From Cerrena zonata (taxonomy: Eukaryota > Basidiomycota > Agaricomycetes > Polyporales > Cerrenaceae), in assembly GCA_038087015.1 (NCBI GenBank), contig JASBNA010000006.1, positions 1,612,001 through 1,676,000 on the forward strand: a stretch of DNA of 64,000 nucleotides, given 5' to 3'. The notes under the pieces are model-generated. The model saw only the letters and a list, made by a program, of their open reading frames with translations. It ran no database searches and had not been told where the DNA came from. This document shows, in pieces, positions 13,534 to 24,811 of the stretch. Both the position numbers and the translations under genes were made by a program. How positions within the stretch are numbered: position 1 is the first letter of the stretch; each line of letters opens with the position of its first letter.

Positions 13534-16001
13534 ATGATCCTCTCATCTAAGTTTGCTCTCCTTTTGGCGGCTGTTCCCTCTGTTTTCTCTATTGCTGTTT
13601 CGAACAATGAGACGGGAATCTCTACTCGCATCGGAATTCCTAAGCTCCCAAAGCTCTCTACAATCCCTACTCATGTTCTCGAACGTCGCGCGTTTGGCGT
13701 GTCTAAGTCTGGAAACACAATCACTGTTGACACAGCTGGAGGTCTCGTCTTCAAGGTCGACAGTACCAGCTGCGGTATGTACCAGGGAACACTAAATGTG
13801 AATGTCTTTGATTACTCATATTCTTGTAGATATTACGTCCATGGTGTACAACGGCCAAGAAGCACAGGATCAGGTATTATTGGTATTCTCCAGTGTATTT
13901 TGAACGAAGCTGACTGTCCACGTACTCCAGAGCAAGCAGTCTCAAATCGTACGTTCGAATGTGTATGGACACCATAACTATGGTTCGTTCTGATACTTTG
14001 TCTTTTAGTCCTCTGGTTTGGGCACAGCGACGGTGTCATACACGACCATCGGCAACTACGTGAAGATCACTTGTGTCACTGATACCTTGGTAAATGAAAT
14101 GACAGTCCGTTCCTCGCACCACTAGCTCTAAACAATATCCCACAGACCCAATATCTTGTGGCACAATACAAGAACCCTGCGATTCACATGGCGACGTAGT
14201 AAGTTAGGCTCATATTACTCTCGCATTCTCTGACTTCTAATGGCTTCATAATAGTACTACTGCCGAACCATCTATAGGAGAATTGCGTTTCATCGCACGT
14301 CTTAACCGTTCTACCCTTCCCAATGGGTATACGCAGTCAGACATCAAAGGTGGAACGGCTATCGAAGCCTCGGATGTTTTCCAGGTCGGAAGTCAGACCC
14401 GCAGTAAATGTATGTTCATCTCAACGCACGTCATGTCGTTATGTGAGCCTCACGATGTTTCGTCATCCAGTCTACTCTTCGAAGCGTTTCATCGAGGATC
14501 TCGTTCATGGAGTGACTGGCAGCAGCATTGGTGCCTTCATGATCATACCCCGATACGGTTATGAGACTTCATCGGGCGGTCCTTTCTTCCGTGACATCAA
14601 TAACCAAGGCGGTGACCAGCAGGAGTTATACTTCTACATAAACTCTGGTATATAACCACCCAATCTCCGATCAGCTCCAAGTTAATTTGAAGCCATCTAG
14701 GCCATCTTCAAACTGAGTCGTACCGCCAGGGCTTGCACGGCCCTTACGTTCTTCAGTTCACAGATGGAAGCACCCCCTCCTCAGATGTTGATCTCACCTT
14801 CTGGGAAACTCTGGGTGATATTCAGGGAATGACTAACTTCGCCGGCCGTGGATATGTGAAGGGTACTGCTACTGGTGTTCCTAGTGGCTTTGACATCGTC
14901 CTCGGCTGGAAGAACAGTGCTGCTCAGTACTGGGTCACGGCCGGTTCGGATGGAACCTTCACTTCTCCCAAGATGAAGCCCGGAACCTACACTCAGACCT
15001 TGTTCAAGGGTGAGTTGGAGGTTGCGACTAAGAGCGTAACGGTCTCCGCCGGAACAACTGTGACTGCAAGCATTGCTAGCACAGAAAGCTTGCCTAGTAC
15101 CTATATCTTCAAGTTTGGTGAATTCGACGGAACCCCCAAGGGTTTCCTCAATGCTGAGTGAGTGAAGATCCCCCACGGTTTATATTATCACATTATTCAC
15201 ATTCCTTCTACGTTAGCATGATCGAGACTGTGCAGTAAGGATTTTATGTCTATTTTAGAGGATACCGATGACTTAGTACTTTTAACAGCCCCTCTGACTC
15301 TCGTATGCACGATTGGGTGCGAACAGTCACCATCTCACAGGGTACTGGCTATTTCCCCATGGCCGCCTTCAAAGATGTCGCTCCCGTTATCATCAGTGCT
15401 ACTTTGACCAGTGCTCAGCTCGGTGCACGCACCCTAGTCATCGCCACTACTTCGTCTTTCGCAGGTGGTCGCCCACAAGTTCAAGTGAACAGTTGGTCAG
15501 GTACGAACCATACATCTCTATTTCCAGACGTTTCCCGCAGCTAATCACTTTTGACGTAGGCTCCATCCCTGCCGCATCCGATCAACCCGACTCTCGAGGT
15601 GTCACTCGTGGTACTTGGAGAGGAAATGTACGTTTGATCATAGTCTCTTAAAATAGACCGGTCGCTGATATTGAGATTTCTAGAACCAACGATACACCAT
15701 CTCTATTCGTAAGTCTCCGCTAGTATAAATCTTTCTTGCTACAACTGACCCTAATGTAACCCCTTCAGCCGACGGTACACTGGGTATGTTCTACTGCGTT
15801 CTTATATCTTCTTTTGAATCCGAGCTTAATTTGTACGACATCTACAGTGAAAGGAACCAATACCATTACCATCAACGTTGTATCAGGTTCCTCTGGTACC
15901 CAGTTCCTGTAAGTATCTCCCTTCAATATGGAGCTTCGTCTGATTAATGCTTCTCTCTCAGTTCCCCCAACTTCGTCTTCGATGCTGTTATGCTCTACTA
16001 A
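13534..16001 (+). CDS. Rhamnogalacturonan lyase, PL4 family, RglA type (secreted, with propeptide)
   Basis: Second PL4 enzyme, close to the characterised Aspergillus rhamnogalacturonan lyase in domain order. The ATG at 13534 starts a signal peptide ([19 protein letters not shown]). About 33 residues follow and end in the dibasic site ERR, immediately before AFGVSKSG, the usual mature N-terminus of this family; Kex2-type cleavage is therefore likely after 13689. Family motifs in order: [58 protein letters not shown] (catalytic Lys), [22 protein letters not shown] (catalytic His), then the FnIII-like ([14 protein letters not shown]) and CBM-like ([25 protein letters not shown]) domains. About ten short introns; roughly 540 residues, full length. 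It has only modest resemblance to the lyase at 4741, so the pair is old rather than a recent duplicate. Confidence 0.94.
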
Positions 16002-16385
16002 CGTGCTGGTACCACCACTCATTGTTATCTATTTATTTTGATGTCGCTGGCTCTCTGGTAGTGTATTTTTGGATTCAAAACAACAGCCTCAGATGTTTCA
16101 CACATGTTCATGTACCCTTACATGCTAGTACAATGTTCTCCGTTACAGTGGCCCGGGATGGCTCCGATGAAAATCAATTTGCTTTGTCTGCGAAGACCGT
16201 TATTTCCATGTCATATTTGTGAATCATACAATCCATGATAAAGACAAAGTTCGGTAACTCGTGGTATAAGTGACATGTGTAGCACAACAGGGTCTCCCTC
16301 AGTCCCATATGCTCGTACAGGGGATCATAAGTGGGTGTTTGATGATGCTCGGGAGGTCTCTGCATGCCTTTCAATAAGAAGTTCT
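16002..16385. other. Convergent intergenic region
   Basis: Lies between two converging genes (RglA-type lyase on + and F-box-like gene on -), so it should hold only their 3' UTRs. Nothing else is visible. Confidence 0.5.
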
Positions 16386-17882
16386 CTAATACTTGATTTT
16401 TGTACTCACGAGATTGAGTTGTATGACCAAGTTCCGCCTGAAAGTGACCGAAAGATTCGGCATATTTCTTCGGATATTCCGCACCATCTCTGTCTGAACG
16501 GTAGGAAGAGTTGTCGCGGGATCGAGAGGTGCGTAGAAGACTAGAACGATTTTGTGTACACCTTTTGGTTGGAGTAATCGGTCATTAAGCATGTCCCAAT
16601 CAGAATCCTGCAGTGGCCAGGCGTCACGAGAGAAGATCAGCTTTAGAGTTAATTGCTTCTTTCCTAGTAGATGCAAGGTCTCGATGATGGACAGGATCCT
16701 GTCGATATCGCAGACCTTCACATGGGATATCGCAAGCCATTCTAATCGGGATAATGCTTGTAGATCAATATATTCTGAGACAAAAACAAATATTAGCGGT
16801 CGTAAGAGCTTCGTCGATGTGTGACGCCACTTACCAGGTTTCAGATCCTGATGAACTGGGGGCCATTCGAGGTTGAGATGTCTAAGATGATGACCACATC
16901 TTTGAATCAGTTTTCGTAACGCGTTATGATGTTGGCCAGCTCGAAACTGAGTACACGACAAGCTTGTGAACTTGAGGATCGGACACTCCGAAAACCATTC
17001 AAGGATTTCAGACATAGCAGAAGAGCCGGCTTTTAAGGGTATATCAAGATGAAGGGAAGAGAGTTGAGTACATTTATGATGCTGTGGTAGGGGCGTAGGA
17101 AGAGGAAGAGGTTGCGCGAAAGTTGTATTAGCTTGAGTGATACTCAGCTGTGTAAGTTGAGGGAAGGGTGAGAGAATTCGCCCCAGATCGCCAGCATGTA
17201 ATGTCCGAGGGGAAGCTAACCAGAGGTTTCTGACCGCAGTGAACTTTCGGAATTGTGTGAATACCATAAACGACCGCGAAGCCGCCGGAGGTAAGTATCT
17301 CAAAGTTATCTTCTCCAGAAATGGGAGGGGAGGGAGATGCACTGCGGCATAATATATCCAAAAGTCCTCTGCGCCTTCAGTATGCAGAGAATATTTCCCT
17401 GACAATTCCAGTTGACGCACTTGACGCGCGAGGGTGGGGTTCCGTCGAACGGTAGAGGAGAATTTCCTCAATTGGTCTTCGGACTCGATGCATACTTTGG
17501 TGTACAAATGGAACTGAGCTCTTGGCAGCCATGAACGGCCTGTGAGAGCGCAGTTACATAAGGTATCCCTGGATATGCCAGGGTACTGTACGGCATCATC
17601 ATGATCGACGCAAAAGTCGATGATGCGTTCGCAAACTTCGGATGGAATTCGTATATGAGCGGTTACTGCGTCGGTTAGGCTTCGGGGGAATGATTGTCGT
17701 GCACTCGGTGCCTATTGGAAGTATCTTGTCAGTAACATTAACACGACAGTCCAATACCGGTAACTTACCGTCGAACTTGCCCTGGATTTTGGCGAAAGAT
17801 TGTGACCAAGGAACACGAGGGTGGTGGTCACCGTCTTGACCTGGGTCTGGGCAGTGAACTCATAATTATAATCGAATAACAT
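16386..17882 (-). CDS. F-box-like / LRR-like protein
   Basis: The first exon starts at the ATG at 17882 (MLFDYNYEFTAQTQ). After one GT..AG intron the second exon continues into an F-box-like helix set (IRIPSEVCERIIDFC ... RDTLCNCALTGRSWLPRAQ). A long region of irregular leucine-rich repeats follows (LRHLNLEWPP, LTQLSITQAN, LSRLEWLAISHVKV). This layout is typical of the large agaricomycete F-box family, presumed substrate receptors of SCF ubiquitin ligases. Within the long exon, 16775-16834 has a perfect intron look (GTAAGT...TTTTTGTCTCAG, 60 nt) and is a multiple of three without stops. Removing it joins DLKP to EYIDLQAL, so it is probably spliced out. No target can be inferred. Confidence 0.8.
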
Positions 17883-18278
17883 AGTACGCGTGGGGTAACT
17901 GGTAAGGTCGGGCAGGGGTGTCGCCTAAGGTGAAGAGCTAGCACTGAGTCCTACTGTACGAGACAGTTAAATGCCAGCTGTTAGTGCCACTGTCACGCAC
18001 GGGCGGTGTGTATTGGTATGCACATATGGCACGAGGATATCCTTCTATTAGGCCTCCAGGCATCCCGATAAGGTCCCAAATGCGGTAGATAACGCCTAAA
18101 CAAGAAGTCTTCAGACCGGACTATGTACAACAACCACATACACCCAACGGAGTGGTACACAGCAAATAGAGAAAAAATCGAAAGCGCGAAAAACATTAAC
18201 TGACTTATAAATATGGAGATCAAGAAAGAGGGGTCCCGTACAGATGGATAACAATTTCAGCTTCAAGGTTCGGAACGT
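17883..18278. other. Intergenic region between two minus-strand genes
   Basis: About 400 bp holding the promoter of the F-box-like gene and the 3' UTR of the next gene. No TATA box stands out and no repeats are seen. Confidence 0.5.
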
Positions 18279-20911
18279 TCAAGGTTCATCATCATCATCG
18301 TCCTCTGCCCCCTGAACATATCCGGAACCCATGTATACCGGAGTACCCGCACTACCACCTTTGGCTAAGAAACCTTTCCGTTTCTTCGTACCCACGGCCA
18401 CTAAAATGCCACTCTCCAAGTCATCATCCTCGGCTTCGTCATCTGCTTCTTGCCATAATCGATCACCTGCTCTGCGTAGTTCCTCGTCCAAAGTCCTACG
18501 TCTTTGGACATGTTGTGTCGTCGGAACCGAGGATGGACGAGAAGGCTCAGGTACAGGCTGAGAAGCTGTGCTCGTATTTCGGAGAGATGCCGTACTCGAA
18601 GGTCGTGAGATCTGACGAGATGATTCCCTACTCTGCGAACCATCTTTCTTGTCCTGTTTCCGAGGTATCCGGGAAGGTCCGGCTAAAGGTTGAAACTTGA
18701 ACACAATAGGTTTCGCAGTTGTTTTCCTAACTTTCGTCGGAGACACAGGGACCACCACCTCATCGTCTGATTCCGCGGCTTGAGCTGCCAATGCTTTCTG
18801 TTGAGAAGCAGTACGAGCTCTCTGTCTCGCAGGTCCCACAGGTTTCTTCGGGGTTGCGCTGGGTAATGGGGAGGATGGGATACGCTTGGAAAAGGGGTTT
18901 CGTTTGGATGCGGATACTGGTTGTGGTTGTTGAATAGGTACAGATTTCTGAGGAGGGGAAGGGGTGGTTTCGCGTTCGACACGGACTTCAGGAACTTCTA
19001 GAATATCTTCATCCTGATGTATCTCGAACCTCTGACGGCGAGACTCTGCGTGCGTTTCAGTTGGTGTGGTGAGTAGTTTGTCCTCTGCTTGTTCGGCTTC
19101 TGGTTCATTCTCATTGTCTGAGCATAGAGAAGGCGTTGTGATTTCCGTTCCGTTGTTTGACGCAGTTGGCCAACTACGGTATGTGCCGGACGATGATGTC
19201 TGAGAGTCAGTGAGCGGTACAGAAGATGCTGAACCAATCGATGATGAACTTGAATCCGAGAAGAACGGCTCTGTGGCTCTGCGTTTGAGGGACCTGTCTG
19301 TAAAACAAGCAACGGCTCAGCCAATCTTCGATGGTAACAAGGACGAGATACCACTAACCATCATCCTCGGCCCGTTTTCTCTTGTCGCCAATCTGAGAAT
19401 CCGAGTCAAACGACACCGACCTCTCTGCCCGGTCTCTCTCCACCAAATCTTTCAAGATATCTCTCCGGATCGACGCCGAACTCATATTGAAACTCGAGTC
19501 ATTTGGATCAGCCTCAACACGTCTTGGGGGCTGTTTAGGACCGTTCCTGACTCTCTTCAGTTTGACCGACTTCATCTCTGTCAAGAATGCAGCCATCTTC
19601 TCAGTAGGCATATTGAAAGTCGGGACGCCGGTACGTTTGGTCCTGCTTCCATACACGGCAGGATTGATAGGGACTTCTTCAGGGAGGGAGGTTGGGCGGA
19701 GGCATGCGCGTGCTGATGCCAGAAATGATTCTGTAGTTTTGTTGTTTCTCATGCTGCTGGGTAACGAAGCTGAAGTCCATAACGGCGGGGGTGGAGGAGG
19801 GATTGGTGCTGGAGGTGGGTCCATACGTGGGTTCACACGTTGTTCGGCCAGCTACAAGGATGTTCAATACATGTTCGGACAGTATAAATTTCAACAGGTT
19901 AACGAACCTGACGTTTGAGCTTCGCGACCTCCTCTTCCAACGTCCGTATCCGCTCCTTATCATGTTCACGTTCCTCCACATACACACTAGAATCAGGATC
20001 TTCTTCAAGTTCCTTCCTATAATGCGCCTCTCTCGCTGCCAACAACTCCTGCTCAATTCCTCGCACGCGTATTTCCCCTGAAGTATCCCCGCTGAACGAA
20101 AAGTCACAGTCCCATCCGCTTAAATCCCGCTCTTTCCCTCTGGCCTTGGCAGATTTTGCCTGACTCCGTGGACTGGAGAAAACCCTCTCGGGAGATTGAA
20201 CTGTTTTCGGCAGCATGAGCGAGTGGTCAGCGTCATCAGTAAAACGATCGACAGCGCCCCTGACTGAAGGACCACCAGAGATAGCGATTGGGGATGGTGA
20301 GGGTTCAGATCGAATACTAGAAATGGATCTTCTCGAGCGCGGTGTACTAGGTGTTGTGGAAGGTCCAGCATCTTCACGCACACTGCGAAGGAGTTCATCG
20401 TTAGACATCACAGCACCAGAGTTATCCAGCAAAGAGGCAGCATAGTCAGGCTCGAGCGATGGCGAGCGAGGAAAGAAAGACCCAGGCATAGTCACAGACT
20501 TCTTCTTGGTCAGAGCATGTGCTGGAACCGGAGGTGGGGGCATCGCAGGAGACTTTGAACGTCGACGTTGAGGGGGAGGTGAACCGGCCTCTCCACCTCC
20601 AAGCTGCCCCTGTTCTCGACGCGTGCCGTCTGCATCCTTCTCCTTCCTGGACGTGTCATGTTTACGTTTCTTGGACCGTTTGCTTTTATCATAAGGCTTG
20701 CTATCAAGCCTATTTCGGGAGGATGATGCTTTCTATTAAAAATAGTTTCCGGATTTCATGATTTTGCTCGATTTGCATCCGTGTTGAGCGCGCTCACCTG
20801 TGTTGGCTCACCACCGGTGGCTGTAGTCACAAAGGACTCGATTTCGCGAGAAACAAAGCTGAGAACGTTAGAAAATAGACCAGACGAGGAGGAGGGGTCG
20901 CGGTGCGCCAT
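18279..20911 (-). CDS. Polyproline and WH2-like protein with coiled coil, possible actin regulator
   Basis: Starts MAHRDPSSSSGLFSNVLSF (ATG at 20911), then a Lys/Arg-rich stretch (KRSKKRKHDTSRKEK) that could be a nuclear signal. A Ser/Pro-rich region follows, then a coiled coil (IEQELLAAREAHYRKELEE ... RIRTLEEEVAKLKRQL). After the next intron comes a polyproline run (PPPAPIPPPPPPLW). About 65 residues later is KMAAFLTEMKSVKLKRV, which resembles an actin-binding WH2 motif ending in LKKV. The C-terminal half is disordered, rich in Ser, Arg and acidic residues, and ends DDDDDEP. All exon joins I checked keep frame. The polyproline-WH2 order suggests a verprolin/WASP-like actin role, but the motif is degenerate and a nuclear protein remains possible. 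I do not recognise a named orthologue. Confidence 0.75.
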
Positions 20912-21319
20912 GGGCGTTGAAGTCAAGTCGGTAAACAGTACAATGTTGTGTAGCATATAGACGCTCATTTTGTGTCCGAATTTGGCAAGTCGACTTTGGT
21001 TGATATCTCGTTTGGGATGTCTCAGGCTCACAGTGCTTGGAAACTGGAATTTGATAAATGGTACGTGGAACTTATTCAGTGGTTGGGGCTCGGGGATGAT
21101 ACGTGAGGGCAGCGAGATGTCAGATAAAAATAGAGGTGACATTCGGTACAATAACGAATGAAACATAGCCTATCTCCAAACGTCCACACATAAACAAAAA
21201 AAATATCGAAGGATATATCGAACGCGGTCTGAGAATAAGTTAGTACATTAGTTGAAACCCTCTCGTTAACGTTCATGAACAAGTCCATCCACCTCCATAT
21301 CCACATTCGTCACCACCTA
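20912..21319. other. Intergenic region between two minus-strand genes
   Basis: Upstream promoter and leader of the WH2-like gene plus the 3' UTR of the MARVEL-like gene. Short frames on both strands have no family features. Confidence 0.5.
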
Positions 21320-23172
21320 TCACCGGTAGCCGTTGTTCGCATACGAGTCATTATACGACGTGTATCCGGGCGCAGGTGCTGGCGCAGTTTGTCCTGCGGC
21401 TACAGTAGCGCGAACGGCTGCGTATGGATCAGCATACTGCATCGTCCTGCTGACACGCGGTCCGCCATCTGTAGGAGACCCTGCTGATGGCGCGAAACCA
21501 CTGGGCGCTGGGTCCGAGAATGCGCCATAAGCATCGAAGCTGGGACGGGGTAGTTGAGGAGGAGCGCTAGAGTTGTATGGTGTGTTGTTGTTGTTTAGCG
21601 AGGGTACACCAGAGTAACGGTTCTCGTCTGAGAAAGGTGATTGTGCTGGTTCGTCATCGTGGTCGTCAACGTAAGTGGACTTCCTGCTGGGTTGACGGTA
21701 CAATGATTCTTCGTCTTCTTGTGAGACGTAGTCTGCCGGGATGTCTGGGTGGGAGAATGGAGGGTCGATAGGGCGAGAGTTTTTGCCTTTACGCCAATCC
21801 ATGAAGGTCATGACGAAGGTTGCAACCCAGAAGGCTAATAAAATATCATGTTAACAAAAGTACACAGAGTGGAATAGATATACATACCAAAGGCAAACCA
21901 GAAGAAGATCGATCCAGCCTTCTTGGTATTGCAGAACCCATCAAGTCCATTCTTGAAATCATCACCCAAGTCAGCATTGGGATCACGATCGGGATCTTTG
22001 CATCCAGCTTGGGTGAAAGCCGAGATCGTGGTGATGAATCTGACACAAAATAAGAACTCGCCAGACGAAATAGAACACGTGTTATACATACGAGATCAAC
22101 AGACTAACGGCAAGTCCGAGGGTTGAGAGGATGAACCCTACACGGATTTCCTTGAGTGCCCGAGCAAGACGAGCACCCTTGTCATATTTCTCGTAGATGA
22201 CAGGTGCTAAGAGCATAAACAGGGAAAAGAAAATCCCCGATACAGATACAAAGATGGCAAAGCCCGACAAGCCCGCTATGAACAGGAGAATTGTCAATAC
22301 ATGTCAAGGGTTGAGTGTTGAACAGTTGCACGTACATGGGCCAACCTTCCACTTAGCTTGGAACGCTGCGCATGATGCAAAACAGCACATCGCGAGGAAG
22401 TTGAAGAAAGCTTGCGCAGCATGGAACACAATCGTAGTTTTTGGGACAATCATCTGTGACAGGGAGAAGCAGCGCGTTAGTCCATCACATTACGCGTTTA
22501 ATGCGGAGAAGGTTATGAACCCATGTTAAGAACACCCATGCTAGAGGAATGAAAAGCAGGAAGACGAGATAACCTGCTGCTTCCACCCCCATGGGGTGAC
22601 AGCAAGGTGGGATGGTCAGTGTTCAACGGCAACGCGAACTCGGCAAGGAGCTCTAGGCCGTCAGCGCCGACCACTTCCCACAGAAGTTGGGTAACCGAGC
22701 TTGGCTCTTATGACACTATCGTCCACTAGTAAAACGGGGCTTTCGAGAGACACAGTTTGCTAGTGGGGCGCAGCAAGGTACCGAGTACAACCTCAGTGGT
22801 ATGCAGTATGCTCCCTGGCCTTGGTATGCAACCAACAGGGGCTACAGCTTCCAATCACTTTCTGTACCGTTTACGCCATCGACAAGCGAATGCCCAACGA
22901 AACATCATCCGAAATAGAAGATAGTGACCAAAACATAGAACATTACATAAGCCATGTTCAGATTGTTGAGAGAAGGCATGGGAGGTTCACAAAATAAAAT
23001 AGCATAGACGAGGGGAAATGAGATGTAAGCAGAACTGAACACGTACATTATCCTCAAACGGTGCATGGCCATTCCCAATCCCACCAGTCATAGACGACTG
23101 TAACGGTATGTTATCTTTCTTCTGCGGCAACACCTTGTGTATGGTATTCTGTATCGAATCGAGAAGAGGCAT
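21320..23172 (-). CDS. MARVEL-like multi-pass membrane protein (5' structure uncertain)
   Basis: The 3' part is clear. Helices are FHAAQAFFNFLAMCCFA, LSGFAIFVSVSGIFFSLFML, VGFILSTLGLAVSLLIS and IFFWFAFAFWVATFVM. A Cys-bearing loop (CKDPDRDPNADLGDD ... GFCNTKKAG) and a cytosolic Pro/Tyr/Ser-rich tail ending YANNGYR follow. This is the four-helix MARVEL layout of fungal plasma-membrane proteins. A likely first exon (23047-23172, MPLLDSIQNTIHKVLPQKK to APFEDN) ends in phase 0 at GTACGT and joins in frame to MIVPKTTIVF at about 22454. That would skip about 590 nt, ten times the local intron size. The skipped stretch holds two further membrane-like pieces (NMAYVMFYVLVTIFYFG and GYLVFLLFIPLAWVFLTW) that look like real exons but lack workable acceptors or hit stops. 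A start at the ATG at 22592 (MGVEAAGYL) is the other option. An insertion or damage in the 5' half is possible. Confidence 0.6.
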
Positions 23173-23726
23173 CTTTGCAAGCTTCTAAATGCACAATCAA
23201 GTGTAGGTCGTATCGGTGTTCGTAATGTCGTCACAAGAAGCTGATAGATGATAAGTAGGCGGAGTTGGAGGGTAGTTGTTGCAGGAAGTTACAGAGAGTG
23301 TGGAATGGGAAGAAATACACGTCGTAGGGGTTCGTGAAGCGTATATGATATTTAGATTGGGTTTTTAGGAGGATAGAACAGCTTTGCTGCGCAAGGGATG
23401 TGGTTGTTCAGGAAGAGGCACGGTGATGTTCTGGCGCACACCGCGCTTACTCCTTTCCGTAAGCGGTTTCTCGTTATGGGCGACTTTGATCTCCAACGGG
23501 ATGAAGTTCAAATACCTCTTGCTTCCGTGCAACTTCAACTATAGAAATAGTATTCTGGTTCCGTGTACTACGAGCTTTATTCGTTTCTGCATCTGCATAT
23601 CGATACATTTGTCTATTTGGGTGAGGCCATTCCCATTTCTAATCGCAGCTGCGCGCCACGCTACGGGCGTGATATCTAATGAACTGTGCACCGCCCACAA
23701 CCATACTTGGCTGATATGCAGCAATG
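23173..23726. other. Intergenic region between two minus-strand genes
   Basis: Should contain the promoter of the MARVEL-like gene and the 3' UTR of the Nudix gene. No clear core element or repeat is visible. Confidence 0.5.
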
Positions 23727-24811
23727 CTATGAGCTTCCTGAAATGCCAATCGGTGTACTGGTTCCCGACTGCTCTGTCACCATAGCATGTGCTGCGTCCA
23801 GATATTGCAGAATATCGACAAACTTCGTGAGTTGGTTCGGAGCGAAGTGTTCGTACGTTGGCAGCCTGTTATAAGCTATGCTCGCTGTCATGATCTATAA
23901 CGTATGCAAATTACGCAAAATTAAATTCGGTCTTCTGTGTGAATTCCACTTAGCGTAGCGTCGGCGTACCAGAATTTCTGCAGTGAGCCCTTTTATGGGA
24001 CTCGCTGATGCGCGAAAGCGGTGCATTCGGTACCCCGTGTTACCCAACCATGGGACGGTGACGTCAGTCCAATTCTGCGGTGATTTAGCAAAAGGTACTG
24101 TGCAATTGCTCGATGCTTGTCAACTTACGTGATAGTCAGAGCCATGGAATTCAGAACTCTTGTAAAACCAGTCATCACTGCCCAGTTCTACAAGGGGTTC
24201 CTTGGCAGCCAAAGGCGGGTCCAAAATGGCTTCTAGAGGATGATCAAATATCCGATCGACCTCATTCTCTGAACGTTGCAGTTTATCCAGTAGTGATAGG
24301 TCTGTTAGCAATGCGACCACAGGAGTGACGACTAGCTTGCTGGATGATGTAAAGGGGCGGAGTTGGCAAAGAGTATGGATATGAGGAGAGTTGAGAGGAA
24401 GTCCCACTTCCTCATTAGCTTCCCTGTACTAAATATGGTTCATTTAGATCCAAATTAAGCTGCTTTGGTGACTTACAGCTGCAGCAATTGCATCCACATC
24501 TGTATCGTCCACTTTCCCACCAGGAAGAGCAGTCTGACCGGGATGCGACCGCATAGTCTTTGCCCGTGTCGTAAGGAGTACTCTCAATTCTCCATTCTTT
24601 TCATACAGGAGAACGAGTACAGCTGCAAATCTTGAATATGGTCTACCTGAACTGATAATACCGTTGGAATCGGCTTGAGATATGATGGAATGAATTAGGA
24701 AACGAACATGTCCACCTTCTCGACTCCTTGATGTAATTGCAACCTTTTGATGCATTCTCGGGTGGGCTCCGATAACAATTCTAATTCGGACGAGGGGATT
24801 GTGGAGCTCAT
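23727..24811 (-). CDS. Nudix hydrolase, coenzyme A diphosphatase type (Pcd1/NUDT7-like)
   Basis: Likely cleaves CoA or oxidised CoA to phosphopantetheine and 3',5'-ADP. The start is the ATG at 24811 (MSSTIPSSELELLSEPTREC). After one intron comes the CoA-type signature LLTTRAKTMRSHPGQTALPG, running straight into the Nudix box: GGKVDDTD, an intron, then REANEEVGL. The catalytic REANEE is intact. For that junction I use the acceptor TTTAG before TACAGG, because the later ACAG gives an immediate stop. The frame then runs on through two more introns. The exon ending GSDYH has donor GTAAGT and continues NWTDVTVPWLGNTGYRMHRF, then IMTASIAYNRLPTYEHF, ending GISGSS. A stop seen just after GSDYH is therefore intronic. 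No obvious SKL-type peroxisomal signal is present, unlike yeast Pcd1. Confidence 0.88.

Noticed and set aside
4741..16001. A functional cluster of pectin lyases with VPS34
   Set aside because: VPS34 is a conserved housekeeping gene with no known role in pectin breakdown; simple neighbourhood is the safer reading.
23384..23785. Plus-strand open frame opposite the Nudix 3' exon
   Set aside because: The minus strand carries the conserved C-terminus of the Nudix protein here, and the plus-strand frame overlaps unrelated intergenic DNA.
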